Shown: positions 35,558 to 44,344, numbered from the stretch's first letter. The stretch: 64,000 nucleotides of DNA from Coriobacteriia bacterium (GCA_030652115.1 JAUSBK010000009.1:29375-93374), one strand, 5' to 3'. Translations and numbers: made by a program. The notes: generated from the letters alone by a model not told the origin.

Positions 35558-35803
35558 TCAGCCCTCAACCGGGAAGATGGCGGTGATGCCCTCGCGCGCC
35601 ACCACGATGAACGGCGGCGAGGCGACGAGACGATCGTCTTCCACCCGATAGATCGACGCCTCGGTTACGGCGTAGAAGTCCTTGTTCTTGCTGTTGAGCG
35701 AGTCCGAGAGGCGGGCCCCCTCGAGGATGTGCATGTCGCCCTCGATGCGATGGTCCTTGGTGATGATCATGACGCGGATGGTGTCTTTCTTGGTGATCGC
35801 CAT
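35558..35803 (-). CDS. Small conserved-looking hypothetical protein
   Basis: 81 residues: MAITKKDTIRVMIITKDHRI then EGDMHILEGARLSDSLNSK, a beta-rich Sm-like pattern, and FPVEG end. ATG preceded by GGGGAGG. I recall similar short cytoplasmic proteins in actinobacteria and thermophiles but cannot assign a role. Confidence 0.6.
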   Translation of the reverse strand: MAITKKDTIRVMIITKDHRIEGDMHILEGARLSDSLNSKNKDFYAVTEASIYRVEDDRLVASPPFIVVAREGITAIFPVEG

Positions 35804-35853
35804 GCAGTTGCCTCCCCGGTGTCAGCGTGCCTCACTGCTCTTGTACCCTCGCA

Positions 35854-36225
35854 CTACCGTACTGACTCCCCCGTGACCTCGGTCAATCGGAATTCCACGA
35901 TGCGCCTTACGAGCTCTGTGGGCAACGGCTGGTCGAGTGGGAACCGCACGGAGCCCTTGCCGGTCTTGTACGGCTTGAGGTCCTCCTTGAACGCCTCCAT
36001 GCCGCTCGGCGCAGGATAGAGGCCGACGTGCTTCTCGTAGCCTGCGAAGTGCACAAGGTGCTTGCCGCCGAGGTCGAACGTCGGGATCGCGTAGCTGATG
36101 GTCTCGACAGCATCCGGCGCCAGCGCGTGGATGAGCGCACGCATCTCCTCGAGAACCGCTTGTACATCGGGTGGGAACTCCGCGATGTACTCGTCGATCG
36201 TGGTGGCCGAAGAACGGTTTGTCAT
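35854..36225 (-). CDS. DUF1801 (YdhG/iron-chaperone-like) protein
   Basis: 123 residues from ATG at 36225. Typical features: TTIDEYIAEFPPDVQAVLEEMR at the start, AVETISYAIPTFDLGGKHLVHFAGYEKHVGLYP in the middle, GSVRFPLDQPLP. Similar proteins have been named iron chaperones after frataxin-like structure, but function is not settled. Two more distant DUF1801-like genes occur in the cassette array. Confidence 0.85.
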   Translation of the reverse strand: MTNRSSATTIDEYIAEFPPDVQAVLEEMRALIHALAPDAVETISYAIPTFDLGGKHLVHFAGYEKHVGLYPAPSGMEAFKEDLKPYKTGKGSVRFPLDQPLPTELVRRIVEFRLTEVTGESVR

Positions 36226-36271
36226 CAGCGACACCAGCCTTTCCGTGGATGCGGCGCCAGGCAGCCGGACG

Positions 36272-36841
36272 TCATCGCCCGACGCTGCCCCAGAGCGCGA
36301 ACACGATTCGGGCACGTCCGTTCACCACAAGGTACATCGTCGCAGAACGTCCGTCCGCAGCTTCCACCAGATCGGCGGCCGTCCAACCCGCCTGCACGTC
36401 GCGCCCGATCGTGCCCGCTTCGATCGCTGCGAGGAGTTGCTTGAAGTTCACACCGCCGCCCGGAACCAGCCCGCCTTCCACGAACTCCACCTCGCCCGCC
36501 CCGGCGAAGAGCACCTTCTGGTGGGTGAGCTGCTGATCGAACGGGTCAGCCGATTGCGGGAGCGCGTAGAGAAGCCAGCCGGCATCAGCATCGGCGATCC
36601 GCCCGATCGGGGCAGCATCCCCCGCGTACGCGCTGATCGGCTGCCCTGGCGCCGTCTCCTGCGGACGCACGAATCGCAGCCCTGCGAAGCGGTTGCCCTC
36701 GGCGACCAGACGCGTAGCCGGGAACCCGGACTCGACCACTTGCTCGAGGGCGAACGTGAGGAATGCGTAGCCCTCGCGCAGAAGGTAGTAGCGGGCCGAA
36801 CAGGCGAACCACTCGGCGTAGTTCGACTCGGTGGGGATCAT
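36272..36841 (-). CDS. Unrecognised 189-residue soluble protein
   Basis: Cytoplasmic-looking protein starting MIPTESNYAEWFACSARYYLL, with a beta-rich middle and C-terminal LYLVVNGRARIVFALWG-like end. ATG start; normal coding composition. No domain recognised and no operon link: neighbours on each side are separated by 46 and 84 bases. Confidence 0.5.
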   Translation of the reverse strand: MIPTESNYAEWFACSARYYLLREGYAFLTFALEQVVESGFPATRLVAEGNRFAGLRFVRPQETAPGQPISAYAGDAAPIGRIADADAGWLLYALPQSADPFDQQLTHQKVLFAGAGEVEFVEGGLVPGGGVNFKQLLAAIEAGTIGRDVQAGWTAADLVEAADGRSATMYLVVNGRARIVFALWGSVGR

Positions 36842-36925
36842 GCCGTGCTCCTGTGCCGAAGTCGGCCATTCACTTCGTAACCTCTACCCCGCGGGTCGGA
36901 CGCGATCGGTTGAACGCGGTGTCCC

Positions 36926-37252
36926 CTACGGACCGGTGCCGCTCTCCGTGACCATCCACGGCAACAGCGGATGCGCGCGCTCGACGCTCACGAAGCGGAT
37001 CTGTTTGCCGGCGCCGGCAGCCTTGCCCGGCCACGGATCGCCGTACTCCACGACGTACCACGCCTCAGCCGAAGTGCGCTGCATCGCCGAAGCGGTGTTC
37101 TCCTCAACCGTGAGTCCCGTCCGCCACGGTCGCCAGGTTGCCGCGTACGTCGCTGTTGCCGGTCCGAAATAGCCCGCCCACAGCGGCGCCGCGAGCACCA
37201 GCACCACAGCGATGACGACGAGCACCGCCAGCCAGCGCCTCCGATCGGACAT
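36926..37252 (-). CDS. Single-pass membrane or exported small protein
   Basis: 108 residues. N-terminal RRRWLAVLVVIAVVLVLAAPLWAGYF is a signal anchor; the rest (WRPWRTGLTVEENTASAMQR) is outside. It starts one base after the racemase stop, so it belongs to the GNAT-racemase operon. No family recognised. Confidence 0.6.
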   Translation of the reverse strand: MSDRRRWLAVLVVIAVVLVLAAPLWAGYFGPATATYAATWRPWRTGLTVEENTASAMQRTSAEAWYVVEYGDPWPGKAAGAGKQIRFVSVERAHPLLPWMVTESGTGP

Positions 37253-37253
37253 C

Positions 37254-37952
37254 TCAGCTCCCCCCGAGCGCGAACGCCACCGCCGCGGCGGCGTGGAGCT
37301 CGCCCGTGTCGAACAGCGGAACGGCCGAATCGTCCGCCGAGACCAGCAGCGGGATCTCGGTACAGCCGAGGATGATGCCTTCAGCGCCTTCGGCGATGAG
37401 GCGTCCGATGATCGCGCGGAACTCGGCGCGCGACTCCTCCGAGAGGATGCCGCAGCACAGCTCGGTGTAGATGACGCGGTTCACGAACTCACGATCCTCG
37501 GGCCCCGGCACGAGCACCTCGAGGCCGAAGCGCTCCGTGAGGCGCGTGCGGTAGAAGTCCTGCTCCATCGTGAAGCGCGTGCCGAGAAGTCCCACGGTGC
37601 CGATGCTCGCGCGAAGGATAGCTTCGCCCGCGGCGTCGGCGATGTGGAGCATCGGCACGCTCACGGCGGCTTCGATGGCGTCGGCCACCTTGTGCATCGT
37701 GTTGGTGGCGAGCACCACGCAGTCCGCGCCGGCCGCCTCGAGCGAGCGGGCGGCATCGGCCATCGCGGCCGCCCCCTCCTCCCACCTGCCCGCCGACTGC
37801 AGCACCTCGATGTCGTGGAAGTCGACGCTCACCATCACGATGCGCGCCGAGTGCAGCCCGCCCAGCCGTTCCTTCACCAGCTCGTTGATGCGCCGGTAGT
37901 ACGGAACGGTCGACTCCCAGCTCATGCCGCCTATGATGCCGATGGTCTTCAT
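37254..37952 (-). CDS. Aspartate/glutamate racemase family (YgeA-like)
   Basis: 232 residues from ATG at 37952. MKTIGIIGGMSWESTVPYYR is the family start. The two catalytic positions are Thr in ATNTMHKVAD and Cys in LGCTEIPLL; Thr/Cys rather than Cys/Cys is the pattern of broad-spectrum YgeA racemases. Cofactor-independent. ATGA overlap with the upstream GNAT gene. Confidence 0.9.
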   Translation of the reverse strand: MKTIGIIGGMSWESTVPYYRRINELVKERLGGLHSARIVMVSVDFHDIEVLQSAGRWEEGAAAMADAARSLEAAGADCVVLATNTMHKVADAIEAAVSVPMLHIADAAGEAILRASIGTVGLLGTRFTMEQDFYRTRLTERFGLEVLVPGPEDREFVNRVIYTELCCGILSEESRAEFRAIIGRLIAEGAEGIILGCTEIPLLVSADDSAVPLFDTGELHAAAAVAFALGGS

Positions 37953-38383
37953 AGCTTCTTCTTGTACCCCGTCCATCGCGCTGCGAAGCCCGCCGATTCG
38001 TAGAGCGCCGCCGCGTCAGCGCGGCACGACTCGGTGAGCAGGATCATCTGCTTGCAGCCGTGCTCGCGCGCGAAGCGCTCCAGCTCGCCGAGAAGGGCCG
38101 TGGCCACGCCTTGCCGACGATACTCCGGATCGACCACCACGTCCTCGATCACGAGGTACGCGTCGGCGCCGCCGTACAGTCCGCGGCACACCACGCCGGT
38201 CGCCGTCCCCACGCAGGTCCCGTCGATTCGCGCCGCAAGCAGCGCGTGATCGGAATCCGCTCCGAGATGCCGGAGCGTCTCGGCCATCGCGCTGGCATCG
38301 GACACGTCACCCCAGAAGTGCGCGTGCAGCCTGCCGATGGCTTCAAGGTCGGTGCTCAGGACTCGGCCGATCTCCACCGTCAC
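37949..38383 (-). CDS. GNAT-family N-acetyltransferase
   Basis: 144 residues, one GNAT fold: beta-4 IEDVVVDPEYRRQGVATALL with the acetyl-CoA loop RRQGVA, and C-terminal ALYESAGFAARWTGYKKK. Substrate not evident. Translationally coupled with the racemase downstream, so an amino-acid-related substrate is conceivable. Confidence 0.88.
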   Translation of the reverse strand: MTVEIGRVLSTDLEAIGRLHAHFWGDVSDASAMAETLRHLGADSDHALLAARIDGTCVGTATGVVCRGLYGGADAYLVIEDVVVDPEYRRQGVATALLGELERFAREHGCKQMILLTESCRADAAALYESAGFAARWTGYKKKL

Positions 38384-38428
38384 TCCTCCGCTTCTTCATC
38401 TGCTCTTCGCTAGCGTCAGCGATACCGC

Positions 38429-39073
38429 CTACGTCGGCGTGACCAACCGCACGAGCTCCCCGACGGTGGCAGCAACGTGCGTGGGCCGGGCCGACGCGAT
38501 CTCCTCGGCGCTTCCGAATCCCCAGAGCACGCCGATGGAGCGCAGGCCGTTGGTATGCGCGGCCTCGATGTCCACGCTGCGGTCGCCGATCATGACCGCC
38601 TCGCCATCGATCTCGCCCCGACCGAGCAGCCCGGCGAGCTGCTGGCTCTTCTTCACGCCGATGTCGCCGCCGTCGACGAAGCTGAAGTGCTCGCGGATGC
38701 CGAACAGCTCGAGGATCTTCACCGAGTACGATGCGAGCTTGGACGTGCAGACGCCGAGCCGGGCGACCGCGGCGAGCCGTTCGAGCGCTGCGGGGATCTC
38801 CGGGTACACCTCGTTCTCGGAGAAGCCCAGCCTCGCATAGCGCTCCCGGTACGTGGCCACGAGTGCGGGGATCGCGTCAACGGCATCAGCGGGTACCAGC
38901 CTGCCGAAGATCTCGTCGAGCGGCGGTCCGATCTCAGCAGCGAGCAGCACCTCCGGTACGATCGGGAACCCGTGCGTGCCCAGCGCGTGATTGAGGCTTC
39001 GGGCGATGCCCACGCTCGGATCGCTCAGCGTGCCGTCGAGATCGAAGACGAGCGTCGAGAAGCCGCGACTCAT
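38429..39073 (-). CDS. HAD-family hydrolase, phosphoglycolate phosphatase-like
   Basis: 214 residues. Motif I FDLDGTLSDPSVGI, motif II VCTSK, motif III Lys in GVKKSQQL, motif IV GDRSVDIEAAHTNG. Cap domain C1 between I and II. Substrate unresolved; pyrophosphatase PpaX/Gph-like architecture. Confidence 0.9.
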   Translation of the reverse strand: MSRGFSTLVFDLDGTLSDPSVGIARSLNHALGTHGFPIVPEVLLAAEIGPPLDEIFGRLVPADAVDAIPALVATYRERYARLGFSENEVYPEIPAALERLAAVARLGVCTSKLASYSVKILELFGIREHFSFVDGGDIGVKKSQQLAGLLGRGEIDGEAVMIGDRSVDIEAAHTNGLRSIGVLWGFGSAEEIASARPTHVAATVGELVRLVTPT

Positions 39074-39181
39074 GCGATGCGGGCCCGGTCGAGCGGTTCG
39101 AGTGCCATGCTTCCCCGTTCAACGTACGTCCACGGGCACCGAACCGTGCCCGGCATCCCCGATGTAGCCTACCGCATATGC

Positions 39182-39358
39182 TCACTCCTTCGGCAGACCG
39201 AGATCGAATCGCCAGTGCCGGGAGCGCATCATGCGCCCCTTCGGATACTCCACCTCGGCCTGGCGAGGATCGCCTCGTCGAACTCGGGCCCGCCGATGAA
39301 GTGGGGTCAGATCCGGATCGCCGAGCAGGCTGCGTAGAAGCGGCAGATCACGGGCCGC
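39182..39358 (-). pseudogene. Possible remnant of a degraded coding region
   Basis: Between the HAD gene and the methyltransferase, one minus frame runs without stops from just after the methyltransferase stop to TGA at 39182 and ends EVEYPKGRMMRSRHWRFDLGLPKE-like in pieces, while an adjacent frame reads HFIGGPEFDEAIL. No start codon with a ribosome-binding site precedes. Looks like a frameshifted leftover, but low certainty. Confidence 0.25.
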
Positions 39359-39895
39359 TTAGGGGCGGATCCGGACGTCGAAGCGGGTGCGTCGCCGCAG
39401 CATCCTCCAGAGTCCCGCCACGGGGTTCCAACCCGGAACGCGCCGCATGTAATCCGCGTATGCATCGCCGAACTTCTTCCTATCGCGCGCGTCGGCACGC
39501 CGGAAGTCCACGAGGAACGCCGCGACTGCCATCAGGCCGAGGACGCTCGCCGGAACGCTCTGCGAGTACAGCGCCAGGGCGAGCGCGAGCAGCCAGGCCG
39601 CGGTGAACTGCGGGTGGCGGACGATCGCGTACAGGCCCGTATCCACGACCACCGTAGTGTTCGCGAAGATGTCGCCCTTCGCAACGCCCCCCACGCGCTT
39701 GAACTGGATGACGGGAACGACGAGGACGAGCAGCGCGATCGAGCCGAGGACCACGCCGACGACTGCCAGCCATCGCGCTGGCCCGGAACCGCCGATCACG
39801 CAGACGCCTGCCTGCAAGACGACGAGAAGCCCGCCGAGTCCGAGACCGGGGTAGTCACGGCCCCGGATCTTCGGCGTTCCGCCTTCGGCCATCAT
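39359..39895 (-). CDS. Isoprenylcysteine methyltransferase-like membrane protein
   Basis: 178 residues from ATG at 39895. Four or five membrane helices and the ICMT/PEMT pattern VVVDTGLYAIVRHPQFTAAW, followed by DARDRKKFGDAYADYMRRVP. Bacterial members methylate lipids or unknown substrates using SAM. Start choice: second ATG cluster with AGAGGCGG upstream. Confidence 0.85.
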   Translation of the reverse strand: MMAEGGTPKIRGRDYPGLGLGGLLVVLQAGVCVIGGSGPARWLAVVGVVLGSIALLVLVVPVIQFKRVGGVAKGDIFANTTVVVDTGLYAIVRHPQFTAAWLLALALALYSQSVPASVLGLMAVAAFLVDFRRADARDRKKFGDAYADYMRRVPGWNPVAGLWRMLRRRTRFDVRIRP

Positions 39896-39916
39896 CCGAC
39901 CGCCTCTCATCGGCTG

Positions 39917-40291
39917 CTAGCTTCCCGGCCTCAGCCGGAATGCCGCCCAGCTGTCGTCCACGCTGACGATGCCGAGCGGGCGAAGCCCCAGCCCCTCGGC
40001 CACCGTCCACACGTCATCCCGGCTCATGTCGAGACCGGCCGCCCTGGAACCTTTGCGGAAGAAGACCCACACCGCAGCACCGGGGGCGAGTGCCTCGACC
40101 GCCGACGGCAGTCCGGAGTCGAGCTCGGCACGCGTGCTCGCGAACAGGAACACCAGCTCGGCAGCGGATGCGTCCACGAACACCGGGTCCGGCAGCCCCA
40201 ACGCCTCGACGATGCCGGGCACGGCGTTGAGCACCGCGATACGTGTCCCGGGTCTGATCCGGGCCTTCTCGGCGACCGACTTGTCGGACAT
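39917..40291 (-). CDS. DUF3052-like small protein
   Basis: 124 residues from ATG at 40291 (an in-frame start five codons earlier exists). Pattern KARIRPGTRIAVLNAVPGIVEALGLP, then LVFLFASTRAELDSGLP and VWVFFRKGS agrees with DUF3052 proteins of actinobacteria and others. Function unknown. Confidence 0.65.
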   Translation of the reverse strand: MSDKSVAEKARIRPGTRIAVLNAVPGIVEALGLPDPVFVDASAAELVFLFASTRAELDSGLPSAVEALAPGAAVWVFFRKGSRAAGLDMSRDDVWTVAEGLGLRPLGIVSVDDSWAAFRLRPGS

Positions 40292-40489
40292 AGGCACTCC
40301 GATCATCCGATGGGCACATGTCCGGCCACTGTCTGCACGCCGACTCTCGGGCTTCAGTTGTCCGCATGACGCCTTGACGCCGCGGGCGTGCGCTTGTGAT
40401 GCTCAGTGTACGACGACCAAACGCGTCAGCCGGAAGCCGAGTCGAACCGGGCAGCGTGCGCTGTCCGCCGAAGGGATGGCGGTCAAGCA

Positions 40490-41011
40490 ATGAACAGTAT
40501 GTGGCGTGCCTCAGTAGTGCTGATCGTGGCGCTCGCGCTTGTCGCACTTCCCGGCTGCGCCGGTGACGACGAGAGCGGCCTCGACCAACCCTCGGCGACA
40601 CAGAACGAGAGTGCCGAAACGGGTACCGGGCAGGACCAGGCACAGGCCGAGACAGAGGTCTCGGGGCGCCCCGCCGAGTTCCCGAACGACGTTCCGGTGC
40701 ATCCGGGCACGGTGACCGCGTACGACCCCATGGCAGTGACCGAGTCCACGACCGTCCACCAGCTCACCGTCGAGTCGGCAGCATCGTTTGACGACGTCAT
40801 CGCATGGTACGAGACCGAACTCCCTGCTGGCTGGTCGGTCGGATTCCTGGAGCAGGACGACGAGAGTGGCGGTCGTGAGGGGAAGATCGCCCTAAACGGC
40901 GGCAGCTACACGCCCGCGAGCCCGGAGGGACTCGGTGGCGGCGTGATCATCGGCGTCTTTGAGGGAGACACGACCCAGATCGTCACGACCGTCACGGTCA
41001 TGGCGCCGTAG
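40490..41011 (+). CDS. Putative lipoprotein
   Basis: 173 residues from ATG at 40490. Signal peptide with lipobox LVALPGC (Cys ~23). Mature part has an acidic/Gln-rich linker, then a compact domain (PNDVPVHPGTVTAYDP, FDDVIAWYETELPAGWSV) of the kind seen in actinobacterial surface lipoproteins. Function unknown. About 180 bases upstream hold no gene. Confidence 0.75.
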   Translation: MNSMWRASVVLIVALALVALPGCAGDDESGLDQPSATQNESAETGTGQDQAQAETEVSGRPAEFPNDVPVHPGTVTAYDPMAVTESTTVHQLTVESAASFDDVIAWYETELPAGWSVGFLEQDDESGGREGKIALNGGSYTPASPEGLGGGVIIGVFEGDTTQIVTTVTVMAP

Positions 41012-41110
41012 GTTCGGCGCGATCCGCAACCAGAATCCACCGGACCTAGGGTAACTTCTAACCGAACAGGACCCGTGGAGCGCTCGTCTGAAGCAGGAGG
41101 GGGTGGGGTC

Positions 41111-41476
41111 ATGGGCGTGCAGTGGATAGACCATGCGGGCAAACGCATCCTCTACGTGGACTACTCCCAATGCAAGACCGAAGAGGAGATGCTGGCGATC
41201 TACGAGATGCAGGCGCAGCAGATGCGCCTGCAGCCCAGGACGTCGCTCGTGCTCTCGAGCTTCGGCGGCGCATCGATCGGCAGCGCGTACATGAAGCGCG
41301 TGAGCGAGGGTGGCCGGACCCAGGGCGACCTGTTGCTCGACAAGGCGGCGTTCCTGGGCGTTGATGGCCTCAAGGGAATCCTGTTCGACGGCTACGTCAG
41401 AGTCACGGGCCTCGGAGACAAGGTCAAGACCTTCGACAACGAGGCCGACGCACTCGCCTGGCTCACGAACGACTAG
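41111..41476 (+). CDS. Unrecognised 121-residue cytoplasmic protein
   Basis: ATG at 41111 after GGAGGGGGTGGGG. Sequence runs GVQWIDHAGKRILYVDYSQC, then KTEEEMLAIYEMQAQQM, ending DALAWLTND. The short beta strand, helix, beta layout and the C-terminal AxxWL resemble STAS-like or SpoIIAA-like folds, but I cannot assign a family. Last gene before the cassette array. Confidence 0.6.
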   Translation: MGVQWIDHAGKRILYVDYSQCKTEEEMLAIYEMQAQQMRLQPRTSLVLSSFGGASIGSAYMKRVSEGGRTQGDLLLDKAAFLGVDGLKGILFDGYVRVTGLGDKVKTFDNEADALAWLTND

Positions 41477-41542
41477 TCACGCGCGGCCAGACCCAGGCCA
41501 CTGTTCGTCCCGCCCGCCGAGTGAACGGCGCTCCCCAGGGCC

Positions 41543-42214
41543 CTAGCGGCGGGTGGCGACAGCCCCCTCCAGAGTGACGGGCATGCGCCACGGACGCTTC
41601 AGGCGATACGGCGCCGCATCCGTGAATCCTGCGGCGATCAGCGAGTCCATGAGCACGTCGCTGTCTCTCATGTTCTTCAGTTCCAGGGCCGGGTTGCCCG
41701 GCTTGGTGTCCGGCAACGGTATGAGCGGACGCCCGAAGTCCCAGACGCTGATGCGCCCGCCGGAAACGAGCACTCGTCGGGCCTCGGCGAGGAAACTGAA
41801 GTAGGGCTCGTCGTCCAGGTGCTTGACCATGGCATTCGCCATCAGCAGATCGAAGGACGCATCGGGAAACGGTAGCTGCACAGCGGAACAGACTCGTAGG
41901 TCCACGGTGGTCTCGGGAGAGACGATGCTTGCCAACCGACGCCGCGCGTCTTCGACCATCAGGCTGCTCACGTCCACGCCGGCCAGCACTTCGGTGCCGT
42001 GACCGCGTGAGTAGAGATCCGCCAGCCACAGCCCGGTCCCGCATCCCGCGTCCAGCACGCGTGCGTAGGGTCCGCCCGCGAGACTCTCCAGGACTGTGGG
42101 CACTTCAATCGGTCGACGCCTGCGAAGGTACCAGCGCATGTACCACGAGAATGGTCCGAAACCCCTCAGTCCACGCTCGTAGCCCTTACCGATTGCGATC
42201 TCATCCGGTTGCAT
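41543..42214 (-). CDS. SAM-dependent class I methyltransferase
   Basis: 223 residues from ATG at 42214. Motif I VLDAGCGTGLWLADLY, post-I acidic GVDVSS, motif IV FDLLMANAMVKHL. Methyltransf_11 type; substrate unknown. Either the distal end cassette of the array or the first chromosomal gene past it: an attC lies just upstream (42233-42319) but none is seen after its stop. Confidence 0.85.
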   Translation of the reverse strand: MQPDEIAIGKGYERGLRGFGPFSWYMRWYLRRRRPIEVPTVLESLAGGPYARVLDAGCGTGLWLADLYSRGHGTEVLAGVDVSSLMVEDARRRLASIVSPETTVDLRVCSAVQLPFPDASFDLLMANAMVKHLDDEPYFSFLAEARRVLVSGGRISVWDFGRPLIPLPDTKPGNPALELKNMRDSDVLMDSLIAAGFTDAAPYRLKRPWRMPVTLEGAVATRR

Positions 42215-42232
42215 GTGACGACCGCCCTTCCC

Positions 42233-42319
42233 CCGAGTCACGGTAGGCTGCAGCTGCCCGCCGAAGCCTCGCGGTCCAGCCTACAGCGTCGGCGCATCAG
42301 CTGGAAGCACCTGTCAGCA
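42233..42319 (-). repeat. attC site 1 (degenerate)
   Basis: Arms CAGCTGCCCGCCGAAGCC and GGCGCATCAGCTGGAAGC match the common attC type; outer cores are eroded (GTCAGCA on the right). The last seven codons and TGA stop of the reductase-like gene lie inside it. Confidence 0.7.
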
Positions 42320-42875
42320 GACGCGAGGCGTAGCGGAGATAGACCACGCCATCGGAGAAGCGACGCTCGTCGAGCAACGTCAGGTCAAGCCGGACGTGGC
42401 CGGGGAGGAAGGGCAGTCCTCCGCCAACCGCGACCGGGAAGACGAAGAGATGGTACTCGTCCACGAGCCCTGCGCTGATCGCCTCCGCCGCAAGCGTCGG
42501 ACCGCCGACGAGGATGTCGCTTGAGCGATCCTGCTTCATCCGACGAACCGCCTCGGGATCGAAGTCCCGCTCGATGCGAGTCCGGGCCGTCGACACGGTC
42601 TCGAGCGTCTTCGAGTAGACGATCTTGTCAGCCGCGCGCCAGATCGCCGCAAAGTCCCGGATGTACGGCGGGTCCTCGGGACTCGAGCCGAGCGTCTCCC
42701 ATGCCGCCATGACCTCATACATCCGGCGGCCGTAGAGATGGGTGCCTGCGGAGCGCTCCAGATCATTGACGAAGGTGTGGACCGACTCGTCAGGCATAGC
42801 CCAGTCGAAGCGACCGGACTCGTCAGCGACGTAGCCGTCCAGGGATGCGAGTGCCGAGCAGATCAGCCGTGCCAT
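42297..42875 (-). CDS. RibD C-terminal/dihydrofolate reductase-like protein
   Basis: 192 residues, RibD_C/DHFR-like fold: LICSALASLDGYVADESGRFDW, HLYGRRMYEVM, SDILVGGPTLAAEAISAGLVDEYHLFVFPVAVGGG. Family members reduce flavin precursors or unknown pterins; not a true trimethoprim-type DHFR. Its C-terminal LTGASS and stop are encoded by the attC site. Downstream-most gene of a three-gene group. Confidence 0.88.
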   Translation of the reverse strand: MARLICSALASLDGYVADESGRFDWAMPDESVHTFVNDLERSAGTHLYGRRMYEVMAAWETLGSSPEDPPYIRDFAAIWRAADKIVYSKTLETVSTARTRIERDFDPEAVRRMKQDRSSDILVGGPTLAAEAISAGLVDEYHLFVFPVAVGGGLPFLPGHVRLDLTLLDERRFSDGVVYLRYASRLLTGASS

Positions 42876-42885
42876 GACGCCTCCA

Positions 42886-43290
42886 CTACTGCCCCTTGTG
42901 GGGCTTCACCTTGGCCAGATTGTGCTCGACACCTGCGCGGATCAAAGACGTCAGCGCGCGCTCCCGCAGATCGTCCCCCTCGTAGTAGTCGATAGCCCGC
43001 GACTTGTTGCCTTCGAGCTGCGCGTTGTACAGCCCGTGCGGATCAGGGAGACTCGCGCCCTCCCAGAAGCCCAATCGGACGCGCTCCTTCAGGATGACCC
43101 CGACGCAGACGATCCCGTTGTGCTCGAAGACGGCCGAGCCGATCGGGTTGGCGGGCCTCATCCACTTCACATCCTCGGTGATGTCAGGATCCGCGACGTG
43201 GATGACCTCGCGCAACCTGGCGAGAGTCTCCCCGCGCCAGCCCGGAGTCTTCGCGATCATGTCGTCGATCAGTTCGCTTCGAGCGGGCAT
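42886..43290 (-). CDS. DUF1801-like protein
   Basis: 134 residues from ATG at 43290. LIDDMIAKTPGWRGETLARLREVIH, EDVKWMRPANPIGSAVFEHNGIVCVGVIL and LYNAQLEGNKSRAIDYYEGD fit the DUF1801 fold. Function unknown. Lies between the reductase-like gene (10 bases) and the GNAT-Arr gene without an attC, so three genes may share a cassette. Confidence 0.8.
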   Translation of the reverse strand: MPARSELIDDMIAKTPGWRGETLARLREVIHVADPDITEDVKWMRPANPIGSAVFEHNGIVCVGVILKERVRLGFWEGASLPDPHGLYNAQLEGNKSRAIDYYEGDDLRERALTSLIRAGVEHNLAKVKPHKGQ

Positions 43291-43324
43291 CGCATCCTCC
43301 AAACCGCTGCAGTCCACAAGGTAC

Positions 43325-44251
43325 TCAGTCGTCGATTGGCTCGAGACCCTTGATGCTGTCCTTCATGGCCTGGATCGTCTCGGGGGAGTGCCCCTGCCAA
43401 TCGGTGATCTCACCCGTAACCCGCAGCGGCTCACGGGACCGGTATGACTTGGTCGGATTGCCCGGGAACTTCTTGTCCGTCAGATTGGGGTCATCCTCAA
43501 TCGGACCGGTCGGTTCCACAATGTAGATTCTGCCGGGACCTTCGCCGAGTGCCAGCTCTGCCCCCCAGGTCGCCGCGTCCAGGGTGGCGGTCAGGTAGAC
43601 GTAGGTGGTCGTGTTCCTCTTCCCGTAGTTGGAAGTGCGGCCAGCCTCGATCAGGTCTCCGGGTTTCAGGTCAGCCCGTGTACCGTGGTAGAACCGCTGC
43701 AAACTCACGTCCTCTATGGCTGCCACCGGCCCGCTCCTTTCACGCTGCGCGGCTGCGCTGCCGCGCGCTGCATCCTGCAGCCGCTTCTCTGCCGCCCAGT
43801 AGTCGAGATGCTCGCCGCCACCGACATCGATGGACCGGCTCTCCAGCACACGGTAGCCGCGATGCTCGTAGAAACCGCGCGACGGCCGCGAGATGCTGAG
43901 CGCGGTCGCTGTGATACCTGCGGCGTGCGCGACCTCCTCCAGCTCGTCCATGACGTGTGCGCCGATGCCGAGACCCTGGAACGCGGGATCGACGAACACA
44001 CCGGTGATCTCGTTCCCGACGAGAGAGCCGGTGGCGATGATCGCTCCACGGTGCTCCACGACGAGCACATACCCGGTCGCGTCACGATCGCGGATGCGAT
44101 CAAAGGAATGGTAGTCCTTGAAAAAGGCCACCGCGCGTGGTGCGTACACGCCCGAATAGCAGGCATCGATCGTGCGGTGGATCAACGACGTGACTGGTGG
44201 TGCGTCCGGAGTCTCGAACTCACGCAGACGCATATCGGACCAGTCAGTCAC
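43325..44251 (-). CDS. arr: GNAT acetyltransferase fused to rifamycin ADP-ribosyltransferase (Arr)
   Basis: 308 residues in one uninterrupted frame. Residues ~1-165: GNAT domain (VFVDPAFQGLGIGAHVMDEL, GFYEHRGYRVLESRSIDVG). Residues ~185-308: Arr, with FYHGTRADLKPGDLIEAG, YVYLTATLDAATWGAELA, RIYIVEPTGPIEDDPNLT, FPGNPTKSYRSREPLRV and DWQGHSPETI, nearly the whole Arr-2 consensus including the catalytic His, Tyr and Asp positions. Arr uses NAD to modify the 23-OH of rifamycins; arr-2 is a classic integron cassette. I know of no GNAT-Arr fusion. GTG or the ATG at codon 7 starts it. Resistance itself is inference. Confidence 0.9.
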   Translation of the reverse strand: MTDWSDMRLREFETPDAPPVTSLIHRTIDACYSGVYAPRAVAFFKDYHSFDRIRDRDATGYVLVVEHRGAIIATGSLVGNEITGVFVDPAFQGLGIGAHVMDELEEVAHAAGITATALSISRPSRGFYEHRGYRVLESRSIDVGGGEHLDYWAAEKRLQDAARGSAAAQRERSGPVAAIEDVSLQRFYHGTRADLKPGDLIEAGRTSNYGKRNTTTYVYLTATLDAATWGAELALGEGPGRIYIVEPTGPIEDDPNLTDKKFPGNPTKSYRSREPLRVTGEITDWQGHSPETIQAMKDSIKGLEPIDD

Positions 44252-44258
44252 CGTGTGA

Positions 44259-44344
44259 TCCTAACGTCGAGGGATTCAGTCGCGCCCACTACTTCTCAGT
44301 CTAGCCGTCGACTCCTGCGTGTCGTTCTGGTGCGCCTGTCAGGC
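44259..44344 (-). repeat. attC site 2
   Basis: 86 bases. TCCTAAC left core, GTCAGGC right core, arms around the loop segment CAGTCTAGCCGTCGACTCCTG. The TGA stop of the immunity-like gene is in the right core (44339-44341). Confidence 0.85.

Noticed and set aside
40371..40440. Possible attC (ACGCGTCAGCCGGAAGCC)
   Set aside because: Only a short stretch resembles a right arm; no cores or paired left arm.
41477..41542. Searched for an attC after the methyltransferase stop
   Set aside because: No cores or arms, so the array's left boundary was set at 42233.
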